A DNA stretch of 64,000 bases from CAVXGU01 sp963761615 (GCA_963761615.1 CAVXGU010000001.1:62001-126000); one strand, 5' to 3'. Counted from the stretch's first letter, positions 52,418-61,325 are shown. Numbers and translations are program-made. The notes: a model not told the origin generated them from the letters alone.

Positions 52418-54177
52418 CCGCGTCGCGCTCGGCCGGCGTGCCCGCCGCCGATCGAACCGGGCCCGCTCCCCGCGCCGCGAGCCGCGGGTCGACGGTCGAC
52501 GCGGCCCGATTCGAAGGCCGCCGCCCGCTCCGGGTCGATGGTCCGGATGCGGTCGGCAATTCGACGCAGCGTCCCGCCATTGGACGGATCCTGCGTGGCG
52601 GCCTTGCGCAGGAAGCCGAGCGCCGCCGGCAGATCCGCCGTCAAGTCGGCCATCGCGATGTTCGCGTCCGGCAGGTCCGGATCGAGTTCCAGCGCGCGTG
52701 ACGCGGCCGCCTGGCGCCCCGCGGCTCCCGAGGGGTCGTCGATGAGCGCGAAGCCGGCGAAGGCCTCGGCGAGCCCTGGATCCGCCGCGCCCGCCTGGTC
52801 GAACAACTGCGCGGCCTCTCCCGGCTTGCCGTCTGCCAGCGCCTGGCGGCCCCGGAGGTAGAGGCGGTAGGCGTCGGGATCCACCACGCGCGCCGCCGCC
52901 CGGGCGCTGGCGGCCGTCGGCCTGGGAGGCACCCCGAGCGCCGTGGCGATCTCCGAGGCGGCCTGGGCGAGCGTCGCCAGGATCGCCGACGGATCGCGGG
53001 TGTACCGGGCGCTCCACAGTGATCGGCCGTCGGCGCCGACGAGCGCCAGCGAGATCTCCATGGGATCGTCCTGCGGCCGAATCGCGCCGGTCACGACGGC
53101 GCCCGCGCCGAGCGCCGACGCCACCTCTGCCGCCGTGCGTCCGCGATCCCGGCGAAGACCGGAGCGCCCGCGAACGGTGAGCCCCGGCGTCCGGCCGAGA
53201 CGCTCGGCGAGATCCTCGCTCACGCCGTCGGCGAAGAACAGCTGGCTCGCGTCCGCCGTCTCCAGCCGCAGCGGCACGATCGCCAGAATCGGGGGCGGCG
53301 GCGCGTGGAACCACCCGTTCCAGATCCGCCGCACCGGCGCGCGGCCCCACCAGATGCCGGCGGCCACGGCGACGACCACGGGCACGATCCAGATCCAGCG
53401 TGTCGGCTCCTGCCAGTGCGCCACCGTGATGCCCGGTGGCTCGACGTGCGCGCGCCGGTCCAGCGCGGCCGCCACCGAGCGCAGGTCCGCCGCCAGGGTT
53501 GCCGCGGAGTGGTACTGTCGGGCGGCATCCGCGGCAACCGCCTTGAGAACGATGTCGTCGAGCTCGCGCGGACTGTCCTGGTTGCGGGAGCTGGGCGCCG
53601 GGGGCGAGTCACCGCCGGCCGGTACGCCGGTCAGCATCTGGAACAGCAGCGCGCCGAGGCCGCGGATGTCCCGCTGGTAGTCGCCGGCGTGCGGCGGGTG
53701 GTCTCCTCCGCCTGCCCACGCCGAGAGGCCGAATTCACGGATCTTGGCGCTGCCCTTGGGAGTGACGACGACGTGGTCGGCGTCGATGTGGCCGTGGACG
53801 ATGCCGGCGGCGTGCGCGTCCGCGAGCGCGTCGGCCAGCTGGACCGCCACGTCGACGGCGCGCTTCGGCGCCATGGGACGCCGCGCCATGATCGTCGTCA
53901 GGGCCTCGCCCGGGACGAATTCGGTCGCGAGGAACAGGTGACCCTGGTCTTCCCCGACTTCGTACAGCGTGGCGATGCCGGGATGCGAGAGCGCGGTCGC
54001 CATCCGGGCGTCCCGCAGGAAGGCGGCGCGCGTGTCGGCGTCCGGCAGGCGCTCGGGCGGCACGACGACGAGGGCGACGGTGCGGCCCAGGCGGGTGTCG
54101 CGGGCTCGAAACGTCTCGCCCAGACCGCTCTCGCCGAGCCGCTCGAGAATCCTGTACTGCCCCAGCGCGTCCAGCAT
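52386..54177 (-). pseudogene. Membrane pseudokinase (PknB-like) with TolB-like and TPR region, one frameshift
   Basis: About 597 aa after repair. Residues 1-240 have a Ser/Thr kinase fold (LGESGLGETFRARD, DIRGLGALLFQMLTGVP), but key residues are changed: VAIK becomes VALV (Val37), HRD becomes HGH (128-130) and DFG becomes EFG (148-150). It is therefore probably catalytically inactive. A single transmembrane helix (WIWIVPVVVAVAAGIWW, about 263-280) precedes a domain with FFADGVSEDLAERLGRTPGL, common in TolB-like/adenylate-cyclase-associated proteins, then TPR-like helices. The break is GATTCGA at 52508-52514 (TCGAATC on the coding strand). Removing one base gives AAFDRAASTVDPRLAARGAG and a normal end. 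Confidence 0.82.
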
Positions 54178-54188
54178 GGGCGTCTGAT

Positions 54189-54437
54189 CTACCGGCGCAG
54201 CTCCTCCATGGCGCTCTGCATCAGCTCCTTGGCGTCGGCGAGCTGCTCGAGAACGAGCGCGATGTCCATGCGCGGCTTTCCGGGATAGCGCTCGCTGCGG
54301 CAGTACACGCCGTGCTGCCCGACCAGGGCCAGCGAGTCCGTGATGATGTCGAGCGCGACGGCCAGGCGCCCTCGCGCCGGGCCCATCATCGTCTCGTGCC
54401 GCTCGAGGGCATCTGCGTACTTGTCGCCTACGGGCAT
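54189..54437 (-). CDS. Small hypothetical helical protein
   Basis: 82 aa, mostly helical (DKYADALERHETMMGPARGRLAV is the first helix, split here by family-unknown residues; LVLEQLADAKELMQSAMEELRR the last). No signal peptide or membrane segment. The ATG is chosen because GAGG lies 5 bp upstream; a longer frame overlaps the SDR gene. It sits 11 bp before the pseudokinase gene in the same direction, so it may be co-transcribed with it. No family recognised. Confidence 0.65.
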   Translation of the reverse strand: MPVGDKYADALERHETMMGPARGRLAVALDIITDSLALVGQHGVYCRSERYPGKPRMDIALVLEQLADAKELMQSAMEELRR

Positions 54438-54468
54438 CTCGACCTCTTTCCGGCGTCGCGGCTCCCCA

Positions 54469-55188
54469 TCACTTGCGCGGCCGGGACGGACGCATCTCCA
54501 CACGGCTGGCGAGGCTGCGGCCCGGATGCTTCAGCAGATCGACCACGATTTCGCCGACGTCCTCGGGCTGAATCTTCCAGTCGGCCCCCCGGGACGGGTC
54601 GCCGGCGAAGGCGGTCGCGACGGATCCGGGCGCAATGCAGCTCACGCGGATGTTGTCGTACCTGACCTCCTGCATCAGCGCTTCGCTGAACGCATCGAGT
54701 CCGGCCTTGGACGCACAGTAGGCGGCGCCATGCACGAACGCGTTCGTGCCGGCGAGGCTGCTGATGTTGACGATGTACCCGCCGCCCCGGCGGCGCAGAT
54801 GCGGCAGCGCAGCATGACAGGCGAAGAACACGCCGGTGAGGTTCGTGTCGATGACGTCCGCCCACTGGTCGGGCGTCATGTCGGCCACGTCGGCGAAAAT
54901 GCCGATGCCCGCACAGTTGACGAGCACGTCGAGGCCGCCGAAGCGGGAGGCGCCGGCGGCGACGGCGCGCTCGACCTCCTCGTAATGCCTGACGTCGGCT
55001 CGAATCGTCTCGACCTTGCCGGGACCGGCGCCGGAGATCTCGTGCCGCGCGGCCGACAGGTGCGCCTCGCTCCTCCCGACAACGGCCACGTTCGCGCCTT
55101 CCGCCACCAGCGCGCGGGCAATCGCCTGCCCGATGCCGCGCGATCCGCCGGTGATCAGCGCGCTCTTGCCTTTCTGGCTCTCGCTCAC
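54469..55188 (-). CDS. Short-chain dehydrogenase/reductase (3-oxoacyl-ACP reductase-like)
   Basis: 239-aa classical SDR. Cofactor motif TGGSRGIGQAIA, NCAGIGI, catalytic Ser in IVNISSLAG, and active site Y-x3-K in AAYCASKAG. CIAPGSVATAF follows. It is NAD(P)-dependent; the substrate may be a 3-ketoacyl chain or another ketone. GTG start. The C-terminus lacks the usual GG-rich end of FabG, so it is not called fabG. Confidence 0.9.
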   Translation of the reverse strand: MSESQKGKSALITGGSRGIGQAIARALVAEGANVAVVGRSEAHLSAARHEISGAGPGKVETIRADVRHYEEVERAVAAGASRFGGLDVLVNCAGIGIFADVADMTPDQWADVIDTNLTGVFFACHAALPHLRRRGGGYIVNISSLAGTNAFVHGAAYCASKAGLDAFSEALMQEVRYDNIRVSCIAPGSVATAFAGDPSRGADWKIQPEDVGEIVVDLLKHPGRSLASRVEMRPSRPRK

Positions 55189-55207
55189 GTCCTCACTTTA
55201 TCGTAGT

Positions 55208-55213
55208 TACAAT
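55208..55213 (+). promoter_or_regulatory. -10-like TACAAT before the MDH-like gene
   Basis: TACAAT lies 8 nt before the ATG at 55222, the leaderless spacing seen for other genes here. A -35 is not obvious. Confidence 0.5.
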
Positions 55214-55221
55214 ACGCGCAC

Positions 55222-56064
55222 ATGCGCGAGGTGGCGATCTTCGGCGCCGGCGAGCTGGGCGGATTGTGCGCCCACCTCCTCGCGCGGAGACAGGCGGCGC
55301 GCCTCGTGCGTCTCGTCGACGATGCGGGCCAGGTCGCCGCGGGCCTGGCGCTCGACATCATGGAAGCCGCGCCCGTCGAGGGCTTTGCGACGCGGGTGAC
55401 GGGCGCCGCCGATGCCGCGACCGCTGCCGGAGCCGACGTCGTCGTGATCGCGGACCGCGCGGGCAGGGGCGAATGGGCTGTCGGCGACGCGATCGAGCTG
55501 CTGCGGCGGCTGAACGGGTCCATGCCGCGCGCCCTCTTCCTCCTCGCGGGCACCACGGCGCGGGAACCCATCGAGCGTGCCGTGCGCGAGCTGCGCCTGT
55601 CGCGGGCGCGGGTCTTCGGGTCCGCGCCCGAGGCCCTCGCGGCCGGAGCGCGAGCGCTCGTCGCACTCGAAGCGGACGCCTCTCCGCGCGACGTGGCGCT
55701 CTCCGTCCTCGGCGCCCCGCCGACGCACACGGTCGTGCCCTGGGAGGACGCAACCGTGAACGGGCTGAGCGTGGTGCGGGTGCTGGACGAGGTGGCGCGG
55801 CGCAGGATTGCAGCGCGTCTCGCGGCGCTGTGGCCGCCGGGGCCCTACGCGCTCGCGTCGGCCGCGGCGCTCGCGGTCGACGCCGTGTTCGGATGCACGC
55901 GCCGGAGCCTCAGCGCGTTCGTCGGTCCCGACGATTCGATGGGCGTCAGGGCACGGGCAATCGCCGTGCCCGTAACGCTGCATCCGGGCGGCGTCACCCC
56001 CCACCCGGTCGTGCCGCTCAGCGCGCGCGACCAGGTGATGCTCGACAACGCCGCCCTGTTGTAG
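55222..56064 (+). CDS. Divergent lactate/malate dehydrogenase-like protein
   Basis: 280 aa. The N-terminal Rossmann fold is VAIFGAGELGGLCAHLLA, followed by AGLALDIMEAAPVEGF, which corresponds to the GxALDLxEA block of malate dehydrogenase. In the catalytic half, THTVVPWEDATVNG resembles the GGHGDxMVP region with one His retained. The Arg-rich substrate loop and the DTARF helix of true MDH/LDH are not recognisable, and the chain is about 30 residues short. It may act on a different 2-hydroxyacid or be inactive. It converges with the ECF sigma gene. Confidence 0.72.
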   Translation: MREVAIFGAGELGGLCAHLLARRQAARLVRLVDDAGQVAAGLALDIMEAAPVEGFATRVTGAADAATAAGADVVVIADRAGRGEWAVGDAIELLRRLNGSMPRALFLLAGTTAREPIERAVRELRLSRARVFGSAPEALAAGARALVALEADASPRDVALSVLGAPPTHTVVPWEDATVNGLSVVRVLDEVARRRIAARLAALWPPGPYALASAAALAVDAVFGCTRRSLSAFVGPDDSMGVRARAIAVPVTLHPGGVTPHPVVPLSARDQVMLDNAALL

Positions 56065-56075
56065 GCTTCCGGCTC

Positions 56076-56711
56076 CTACATCCCGTACGCAGGCCGGTGC
56101 AGCGTGAGGCCGCCGGCGAACGCCGCGAGCTGCTTGCGGAGGATCAGGCGCCCGCGGTGCAGCCTGGACTTCAGGGTCTGGTCCTTGACCTTCAGCATCG
56201 CGCTCGCCTGCTCGGTCGACATGCCCTGCAGGTCGCGGAGCACGACGGGCGCGCGGTAGATCGCGGGCAGGGCCAGGATCGCGCGCAGCACCTGACGGCG
56301 CATCTCGCTTCGGAGGACGCTCTCGTCCGCCATCTGCGACCAGTCGGCGGGGTCGATCGCCGGCGCGTCGGCGCCGTCGCCTCGATCCGCCGCAGCCTGG
56401 CGATCCATCGACAGCGTCCGCTGGTAGCGTGCCGTCCGCAGCCGCGACATCGCGGCGTTGAAGGTGATCCGATAAATCCAGGACGACAGGGCCGAGTCGC
56501 CACGGAACGCGCCTACCTTGCGGTAGACCTTGAAGAGCACGTCCTGGGTGACTTCCTCGGCGTCTTCCTTGTTGTGCAGATAACGGAATGCGAGCTGGTG
56601 GATCTTCGGCCCGTAGGTGTCGGCAAGTTCGGCGACCGCTCGCTCCTCGCCGGCCTGAAGCCGGGCAAGCAGCGTTTGTTCGCGAGTCAGGTCCCGGATG
56701 GAGTTCCTCAT
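56076..56711 (-). CDS. ECF-family RNA polymerase sigma factor
   Basis: 211 aa. Region 2: FRYLHNKEDAEEVTQDVLFKVYRKV (core and -10 recognition), then SSWIYRITFNAAMSRLR. Region 4: LPAIYRAPVVLRDLQGMSTEQASAMLKVKDQTLKSRLHRGR, with the HTH that reads the -35. No anti-sigma gene with a zinc-finger or membrane helix adjoins it: downstream is the convergent MDH-like gene and upstream an AT-rich gap. How it is held inactive is therefore unclear. Confidence 0.94.
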   Translation of the reverse strand: MRNSIRDLTREQTLLARLQAGEERAVAELADTYGPKIHQLAFRYLHNKEDAEEVTQDVLFKVYRKVGAFRGDSALSSWIYRITFNAAMSRLRTARYQRTLSMDRQAAADRGDGADAPAIDPADWSQMADESVLRSEMRRQVLRAILALPAIYRAPVVLRDLQGMSTEQASAMLKVKDQTLKSRLHRGRLILRKQLAAFAGGLTLHRPAYGM

Positions 56712-56718
56712 GCGGTCC

Positions 56719-56747
56719 TAGAACACGCGGGACGGGTCAAATATTCC
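56719..56747 (-). promoter_or_regulatory. Candidate ECF-type promoter before the sigma gene
   Basis: Minus strand GGAATA (56747-56742), 17-bp spacer, GTTCTA (56724-56719), 7 nt before the ATG. GGAA-type -35 elements are typical of ECF sigma factors, so this could be an autoregulatory promoter. The surrounding gap 56712-56831 is unusually AT-rich and holds no gene. Confidence 0.35.
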
Positions 56748-56831
56748 AGGACTGAACTATCTGTACAACTTGTTGCTAAAAATAGACTTAGTGAACTACC
56801 AAAACTGATGAGGCCTGGCCGGTGTTGCTGC

Positions 56832-57548
56832 CTAGCCCCTCAGCAGCAGGCCCAGGATCATGGTCGGCGCGACGATGCCGATGCCGAGGATCAGGCCGAG
56901 CAGAGCGGCCGCAACCGGGCGGCCGAAGTTGAGCGTCCAGTGGGCCCCGTCGCGGGTCGGCACGAAGAGCGCCGGATCGCTGGCGTTCCGATACAGGCGG
57001 CCGAATCGCCAGTGCCCGGCCTCGAACGGCCGGGGCGCCGGCCGCCCGATCCGGCGGATCGCGCGGATGGAGACTAAGGCCGACAGCCCGACGCCGATCC
57101 AGATGACCTTGCCGTAGCTTTCGCCGAGACCGCCGAACCCTCGCTGCCACATCAGCGCAAGGGCGACGCCGGCGTACGCCTGAAAGGTCACCCAGACGAG
57201 CGCCACGAGAACCACGGCCTCGGCGGCGGCGGCGGCGGCGGCCATGTCGCCGGCCCGCTGGTCTTCGGGACGATGGGGGCGCGACAGCAGCAGCGTCGCG
57301 ATCGTGCCGAAGACGAGGATCAGGGCGGACTGCGTGAGCACGGGCATCAGCACCCGCAGCCACGTCTTGTACTGCCATCCGTTGGCCAGGCCGCGCGCAT
57401 TGAAGCGTACGGGCAGGATGTCGGGCAGGGCCGGATAGCGCGCCACGAGAAACGTGACGGTGAAGGCGAAGATCGCCGCGACCGCGCCCACCGCGACCCA
57501 CGTGAGTCGCGTCGGCGGGATGAGCTTCATGCGCGCTGGCCCGGTCAT
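56832..57548 (-). CDS. DUF1648/DUF5808 membrane protein
   Basis: 238 aa with about five hydrophobic helices. The DUF1648 signature follows the first helix (YPALPDILPVRFNARGLANGW). The C-terminal DUF5808-like block is GHWRFGRLYRNASDPALFVP followed by TLNFGRP. Similar proteins include SdpI-like immunity or regulator proteins of the inner membrane; no function is established here. The ATG overlaps the lipB stop (ATGA), making it the last gene of the lpdA-E2-lipB operon. Confidence 0.85.
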   Translation of the reverse strand: MTGPARMKLIPPTRLTWVAVGAVAAIFAFTVTFLVARYPALPDILPVRFNARGLANGWQYKTWLRVLMPVLTQSALILVFGTIATLLLSRPHRPEDQRAGDMAAAAAAAEAVVLVALVWVTFQAYAGVALALMWQRGFGGLGESYGKVIWIGVGLSALVSIRAIRRIGRPAPRPFEAGHWRFGRLYRNASDPALFVPTRDGAHWTLNFGRPVAAALLGLILGIGIVAPTMILGLLLRG

Positions 57549-58222
57549 CGAAGGCTCCCGGCGGCCACGAGGCCGGTCGCGACCCGCTCGAAGACGTCGC
57601 AGAAGTGGCGCGAGAGCCGGTGCTCGACCTCGGTGCGATCGACGGGGCGGCCGAGCAGACGCGCGAGCGACGTCACGCCTCGATCGGCGATGCCGCACGG
57701 CACGATGAGATTGAAGTAATCCAGGTTCGTCGACACGTTGAAGGCGAACCCGTGGCTGGTGATCCAGCGCGAAATGCGAACGCCGATCGCGGCCAGCTTC
57801 TCGCGGCCCACCCACACCCCGGTCAGTCCCTGGACGCGCCCGGCCTCGACGCCGTATTCGGCTGCGGTTCGAATCATGACTTCTTCCAGATCTCGCACGT
57901 AGCGATGTACGTCGCAACGATCCGGCTTCAAGTCGAGAATCGGATATCCCACCACCTGCCCCGGACCGTGATAGGTGATGTCGCCGCCTCGCCCCGTTTC
58001 GTGCACCTCGACGCCCAACGCGAGCAGGTGGCCGGAATCCGCCAGGATGTGGCCGCGTCCACCGTCGCCCTTGACGCCGAGCGTCAGCACGTGCGGATGC
58101 TCGACGAACAGCAGAATATCACCGGTCCCGCCCCCGCGGCGCTCCTCGACGAGCCGCCGCTGTAGCGCGAGCGATTCTGTGTATCCCAAAAGTCCCAGCG
58201 GTCGGATGTCGAGAGTCTTCAT
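57545..58222 (-). CDS. lipB: Octanoyl-[acyl-carrier protein] transferase LipB
   Basis: 225 aa. LipB moves the octanoyl group from ACP to the lipoyl lysine of E2. Family blocks are all present: VEHPHVLTLGVKG, GRGGDITYHGPGQVVGYPI, VWVGREKLAAIGVRISRWITSHGFAFNV (containing the catalytic Lys) and IVPCGI (catalytic Cys). It is coupled to the E2 gene (TGATG overlap), so the enzyme is made with its substrate protein. Confidence 0.96.
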   Translation of the reverse strand: MKTLDIRPLGLLGYTESLALQRRLVEERRGGGTGDILLFVEHPHVLTLGVKGDGGRGHILADSGHLLALGVEVHETGRGGDITYHGPGQVVGYPILDLKPDRCDVHRYVRDLEEVMIRTAAEYGVEAGRVQGLTGVWVGREKLAAIGVRISRWITSHGFAFNVSTNLDYFNLIVPCGIADRGVTSLARLLGRPVDRTEVEHRLSRHFCDVFERVATGLVAAGSLR

Positions 58223-59568
58223 CAGACGTCGAGCGGCCAGGTCTCGAGCGTGTTCTTCAAATGGGACATGAACTGGTCGGCCACCGCCCCGTCGATCAGG
58301 CGGTGGTCGTAGCCGAGGGTCAGATACGCCCGCAGTCGGATGGCGATCGCATCGTCGATGACCACCGGACGCTTCTCGACCGCGCCGACACCCAGAATGG
58401 CGACCTGCGGCTGATTGATGATCGGCATTCCGAACAGGGCGCCGAAGACGCCGGGATTCGTGATGGTGAACGTCCCGCCGGCGACATCGTCCGGCTTGAG
58501 CTGCTTGGCGCGGGCGCGGGCGGCAAGGTCGGCGACGCCCTTGCTGATGGCGAGCAGGTCCTGTCGGTCCGCCTGCTTCAGGACGGGGACGATGAGACCC
58601 CGGTCGAGCGCCACGGCGATGCCGATGTTCGCCTCGCGGTGATAGACGATGTTGTCGCCGTCGATGGAGGCGTTGACGACCGGCACCGCCCGGAGCGCAT
58701 CGACCACCGCCTTGACGATGAACGACAGGTAGGTCAGCTTGGCGCCTTCGCGCTCGAAGGCGGACCTGGCGAAGGCGCGGGCCCTCGCGACGCGCGAGAA
58801 GTCCACCTCGAAGACGGAGTGCACGTGTGCAGACGTCCGGCGGCTGAGCACCATGTGCTCGGCGATGCGCTTGCGCATCACGGTCATCGGCACGACGTCG
58901 GCACCGGGCCCGGCCGGCGCCGAGGCCGGCGGCGGCGACCCGGCCGCGGGTGCGGGCGATCCGCCCTCCGGCGCGCCTGCCACGAACGCCAGGATGTCCT
59001 GCTTGGTGACGCGGCCGCCGTCGCCGGTGCCCTGCAGCCGCGCGAGATCGACGCCGTGCTCCTTGGCAATGCGGCGGACAAGGGGGCTGCTACGGGTGCC
59101 GGGCACCTCGCGCCGGGTGCCGGGTGCTGGTGCCTGGTGCGGGGTGCCGGGGGTCGCGGGCGCAGGTGCTGCGTGCGCAGGTGCCACGTGCGCAGGTGCC
59201 GGCGGTGCAGCTGCCGGGGGCGCAGGTGCCGCGTGCGCAGGTGCCGGCGGTGCAGCTGCCCGGGGCGGGGGGAGCGACGAGGGCGCGGCTGCAGCCCGTG
59301 GCGGCGCCGGCGCCGATGCCTTCGCCTCGCCCGCGTCGGCGATCACGGCGACCACCGAGTTGACCGCGACGGTCTCCCCTTCCTTCGCCCGGATTTCGGA
59401 GACGACGCCGGCAGCCGGCGACGGAATCTCCGCGTCGACCTTGTCGGTGGAAATCTCGAAAAGCGGCTCGTCGCGATCGACGGTGTCGCCGACGTGTTTG
59501 ATCCAGCGAACGATCGTCCCCTCGGCGATCGACTCGCCCATCTGCGGCATCACGACATCGGTGGCCAT
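58222..59568 (-). CDS. Dihydrolipoamide acyltransferase (E2) of 2-oxoacid dehydrogenase complex
   Basis: 448 aa. One lipoyl domain with the modified Lys43 in EISTDKVDAEIP, an Ala/Pro-rich linker (about 85-160), a peripheral-subunit-binding domain (SSPLVRRIAKEHGVDLARLQGTG, then GRVTKQDILAF), and the acyltransferase core ending with the active-site DHRLIDG. The core resembles 2-oxoglutarate or branched-chain E2. The linker is built partly from heptamer repeats and a 45-bp duplication. It works with the fused E1 at 17777 and the E3 encoded next to it. Confidence 0.94.
   Translation of the reverse strand: MATDVVMPQMGESIAEGTIVRWIKHVGDTVDRDEPLFEISTDKVDAEIPSPAAGVVSEIRAKEGETVAVNSVVAVIADAGEAKASAPAPPRAAAAPSSLPPPRAAAPPAPAHAAPAPPAAAPPAPAHVAPAHAAPAPATPGTPHQAPAPGTRREVPGTRSSPLVRRIAKEHGVDLARLQGTGDGGRVTKQDILAFVAGAPEGGSPAPAAGSPPPASAPAGPGADVVPMTVMRKRIAEHMVLSRRTSAHVHSVFEVDFSRVARARAFARSAFEREGAKLTYLSFIVKAVVDALRAVPVVNASIDGDNIVYHREANIGIAVALDRGLIVPVLKQADRQDLLAISKGVADLAARARAKQLKPDDVAGGTFTITNPGVFGALFGMPIINQPQVAILGVGAVEKRPVVIDDAIAIRLRAYLTLGYDHRLIDGAVADQFMSHLKNTLETWPLDV
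59094..59260. repeat. Repeats inside the E2 linker: heptamer array and 45-bp-spaced duplication
   Basis: 59094-59149 has eight 7-bp units (GGGTGCC, GGGTGCT, GGTGCCT...; CACCMGG family on the coding strand). Next to it an identical 28-bp sequence occurs at 59188-59215 and 59233-59260, exactly 45 bp (15 codons) apart, so the frame is kept. Both encode Ala/Pro-rich linker. Confidence 0.85.
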
Positions 59569-59577
59569 GAGTCGATT

Positions 59578-61005
59578 CTACATGTGGATGGGAGCGCCCA
59601 GCGCGGCGTGCGCCGCCTCGCCCACGGCTTCGGCCATCGTGGGGTGTGCGTGAATCGTGCGGACGAGCTCCTCGACCGTCGCCTCGAGGCGAAGCGCCAG
59701 GGTCGCCTCGGCCACGAGCTCGGTCGACCGCAGCCCGATCATGTGAACGCCGAGCACCTCGCCGTACTTCGCATCGGCGACGATCTTGACGAAGCCCTCC
59801 TGCTCGCCGGCCATCTTCGCGCGGCCGAGGACACCGAACGGGAAGGAGCCGATCTGCACGTCATGCCCGCGCTCGCGCGCCTCGCGCTCGGTGAGCCCGA
59901 CGCTCCCGATCTCGGGGTCGCAATACGTGCACGCGGGCACCTGGTCGTAGTCGATCGGCTGCACGTCGCGACCCGCGACCCGCTCGGCCGTGAGGATTCC
60001 CTCGGCCGACGACACGTGCGCGAGCTGCGGGTGCGCGACACCCTCCAGAGCGATGACGTCTCCGATGGCCGAGATGCCGGGTGCACTCGTGCGGAACAGG
60101 GGATCCACCTTGATGTAGCCCTTGGCGAGCTCGATGCCGGCGCCTTCGACGTCCAGTCCCGCAGTGACGGGTCCGCGCCCCGTCGCCACGAGCAGGTAGT
60201 CCGCGCGAACCGTCGTCTTGGAACCGTCAGCCAGGAGCAGGTCGACTTCGACGGCGTCCGCGCCGGTGCGGGCGCCGGCGGCTCTGGCTCCCGTGTGGCA
60301 CGCGATCCCCTGCTTGCGGAACGACTTCTCGAGCTCGGTCGAGACGGCCTCGTCCTCGACCGGCACGAGTCGCGGCAGCAGCTCGACGATCGTCACCTCG
60401 CTGCCGAACCGCCGGAAGATCGAAGCGAATTCCACGCCCACGGCACCGGCGCCGAGGATGACGATCGACTTCGGCACCTGTTGAAGCGCGACCGCTTCGT
60501 TGCTCGTGATGATCCGCTTGCGATCGATTGCGATTCCCGGCACGCTTCGGGGCGCTGAACCCGTCGCCACGACGATTTCCTTGCGGGCGCGGAGGATCAT
60601 CGGCTCGGAGCCGTCGACCTCCACGCCGCCGCGTCCGGTCAGCCGCGCCGCCCCCTTGATCCAGTCGATCTTGTTCTTCCGGAACAGGTACTCGACGCCC
60701 TTGCTGAGGCCGCCGACGATGCGGTCCTTGCGGGCCTGGACCTGCGCCATGTCGATGGCGACGTCGGCGAGCGGCTGGCCGCCGACCGTCAGCCCCCACT
60801 CGCGCCCGTGCTGGGCGATCTTGAGCGCGTGGGCGTGTTCCAGCAGCGCCTTGGTCGGGATGCACCCCACGAGCAGGCAGGTGCCCCCCAGGGCGGTCTG
60901 CTTCTCGACGACGGCCACGGAGAGTCCGAGCTGCGCGGCCCGGATCGCGGCCACGTAGCCGCCCGTGCCGGCGCCGATCACGACGACGTCGTAGTCCCTG
61001 GTCAT
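59578..61005 (-). CDS. lpdA: Dihydrolipoyl dehydrogenase (E3)
   Basis: 475-aa flavoprotein that reoxidises dihydrolipoamide. FAD motif VVVIGAGTGGYVAAIRAAQLG, redox disulfide GGTCLLVGCIPTK (Cys43/Cys48), NAD motif IVILGAGAVGVEFASIF, SAIGDV, and the C-terminal His-Glu pair in HAHPTMAEAV. The Leu in the CLLVGC loop is slightly unusual (commonly Asn). The gene starts 6 bp after the small membrane protein gene and ends 9 bp before the E2 gene. Confidence 0.96.
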   Translation of the reverse strand: MTRDYDVVVIGAGTGGYVAAIRAAQLGLSVAVVEKQTALGGTCLLVGCIPTKALLEHAHALKIAQHGREWGLTVGGQPLADVAIDMAQVQARKDRIVGGLSKGVEYLFRKNKIDWIKGAARLTGRGGVEVDGSEPMILRARKEIVVATGSAPRSVPGIAIDRKRIITSNEAVALQQVPKSIVILGAGAVGVEFASIFRRFGSEVTIVELLPRLVPVEDEAVSTELEKSFRKQGIACHTGARAAGARTGADAVEVDLLLADGSKTTVRADYLLVATGRGPVTAGLDVEGAGIELAKGYIKVDPLFRTSAPGISAIGDVIALEGVAHPQLAHVSSAEGILTAERVAGRDVQPIDYDQVPACTYCDPEIGSVGLTEREARERGHDVQIGSFPFGVLGRAKMAGEQEGFVKIVADAKYGEVLGVHMIGLRSTELVAEATLALRLEATVEELVRTIHAHPTMAEAVGEAAHAALGAPIHM

Positions 61006-61011
61006 GTCACG

Positions 61012-61290
61012 CTATCGCTTGATCGAGGAGAGGGGGACGAACGCGGTCACGCCGGTCAGGGGTTCCTCCCCGGGCGGGTCGTCCGGCGGTTCCAGCCGGG
61101 CCAGCCGCGCCTTCAGCTGCCCCTGCTCGTATCGGAGCTCCCAGTACGCCGCCGACAGCTCGCGGAGGCGGGTCGAGATCCGCCACGCCCTGAGCAGCGA
61201 AACGGCGGCGATCCCGAGCGCGGCGGCGATCAGCAGCCAGTGTAGAGTCGACAGACGGCGTACCTTAACCAAGGGTTCACAAAAGTTCAA
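61012..61290 (-). CDS. Small membrane protein with coiled coil
   Basis: 92 aa from a TTG; a second TTG at 61272 would give 86 aa. One transmembrane helix (LHWLLIAAALGIAAVSLL) is followed by a charged heptad-like helix (RISTRLRELSAAYWELRYEQGQ, continuing to LARL) and an acidic Pro-rich tail. The topology is FtsL/FtsB-like but no family is assigned. It is the first gene of the lpdA operon and is divergent from the sigma-54 activator. GGAAGG directly before the TTG could be a Shine-Dalgarno sequence. Confidence 0.6.
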   Translation of the reverse strand: MNFCEPLVKVRRLSTLHWLLIAAALGIAAVSLLRAWRISTRLRELSAAYWELRYEQGQLKARLARLEPPDDPPGEEPLTGVTAFVPLSSIKR

Positions 61291-61296
61291 CCTTCC

Positions 61297-61325
61297 TTGA
61301 TATCCCCGCCTCAGCCTGACACAAT
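61297..61325 (+). promoter_or_regulatory. Sigma-70 promoter of the NtrC-type regulator
   Basis: -35 TTGATA (61297-61302), 17-bp spacer, -10 CACAAT (61320-61325), 27 nt before the ATG. The -10 equals that of the ABC operon promoter at 36399. Confidence 0.5.

Noticed and set aside
56061..56079. GTAGG...CCTAC hairpin spanning both convergent stop codons as a bidirectional terminator
   Set aside because: Only 5-bp arms and no U-run on either strand; too weak to annotate.
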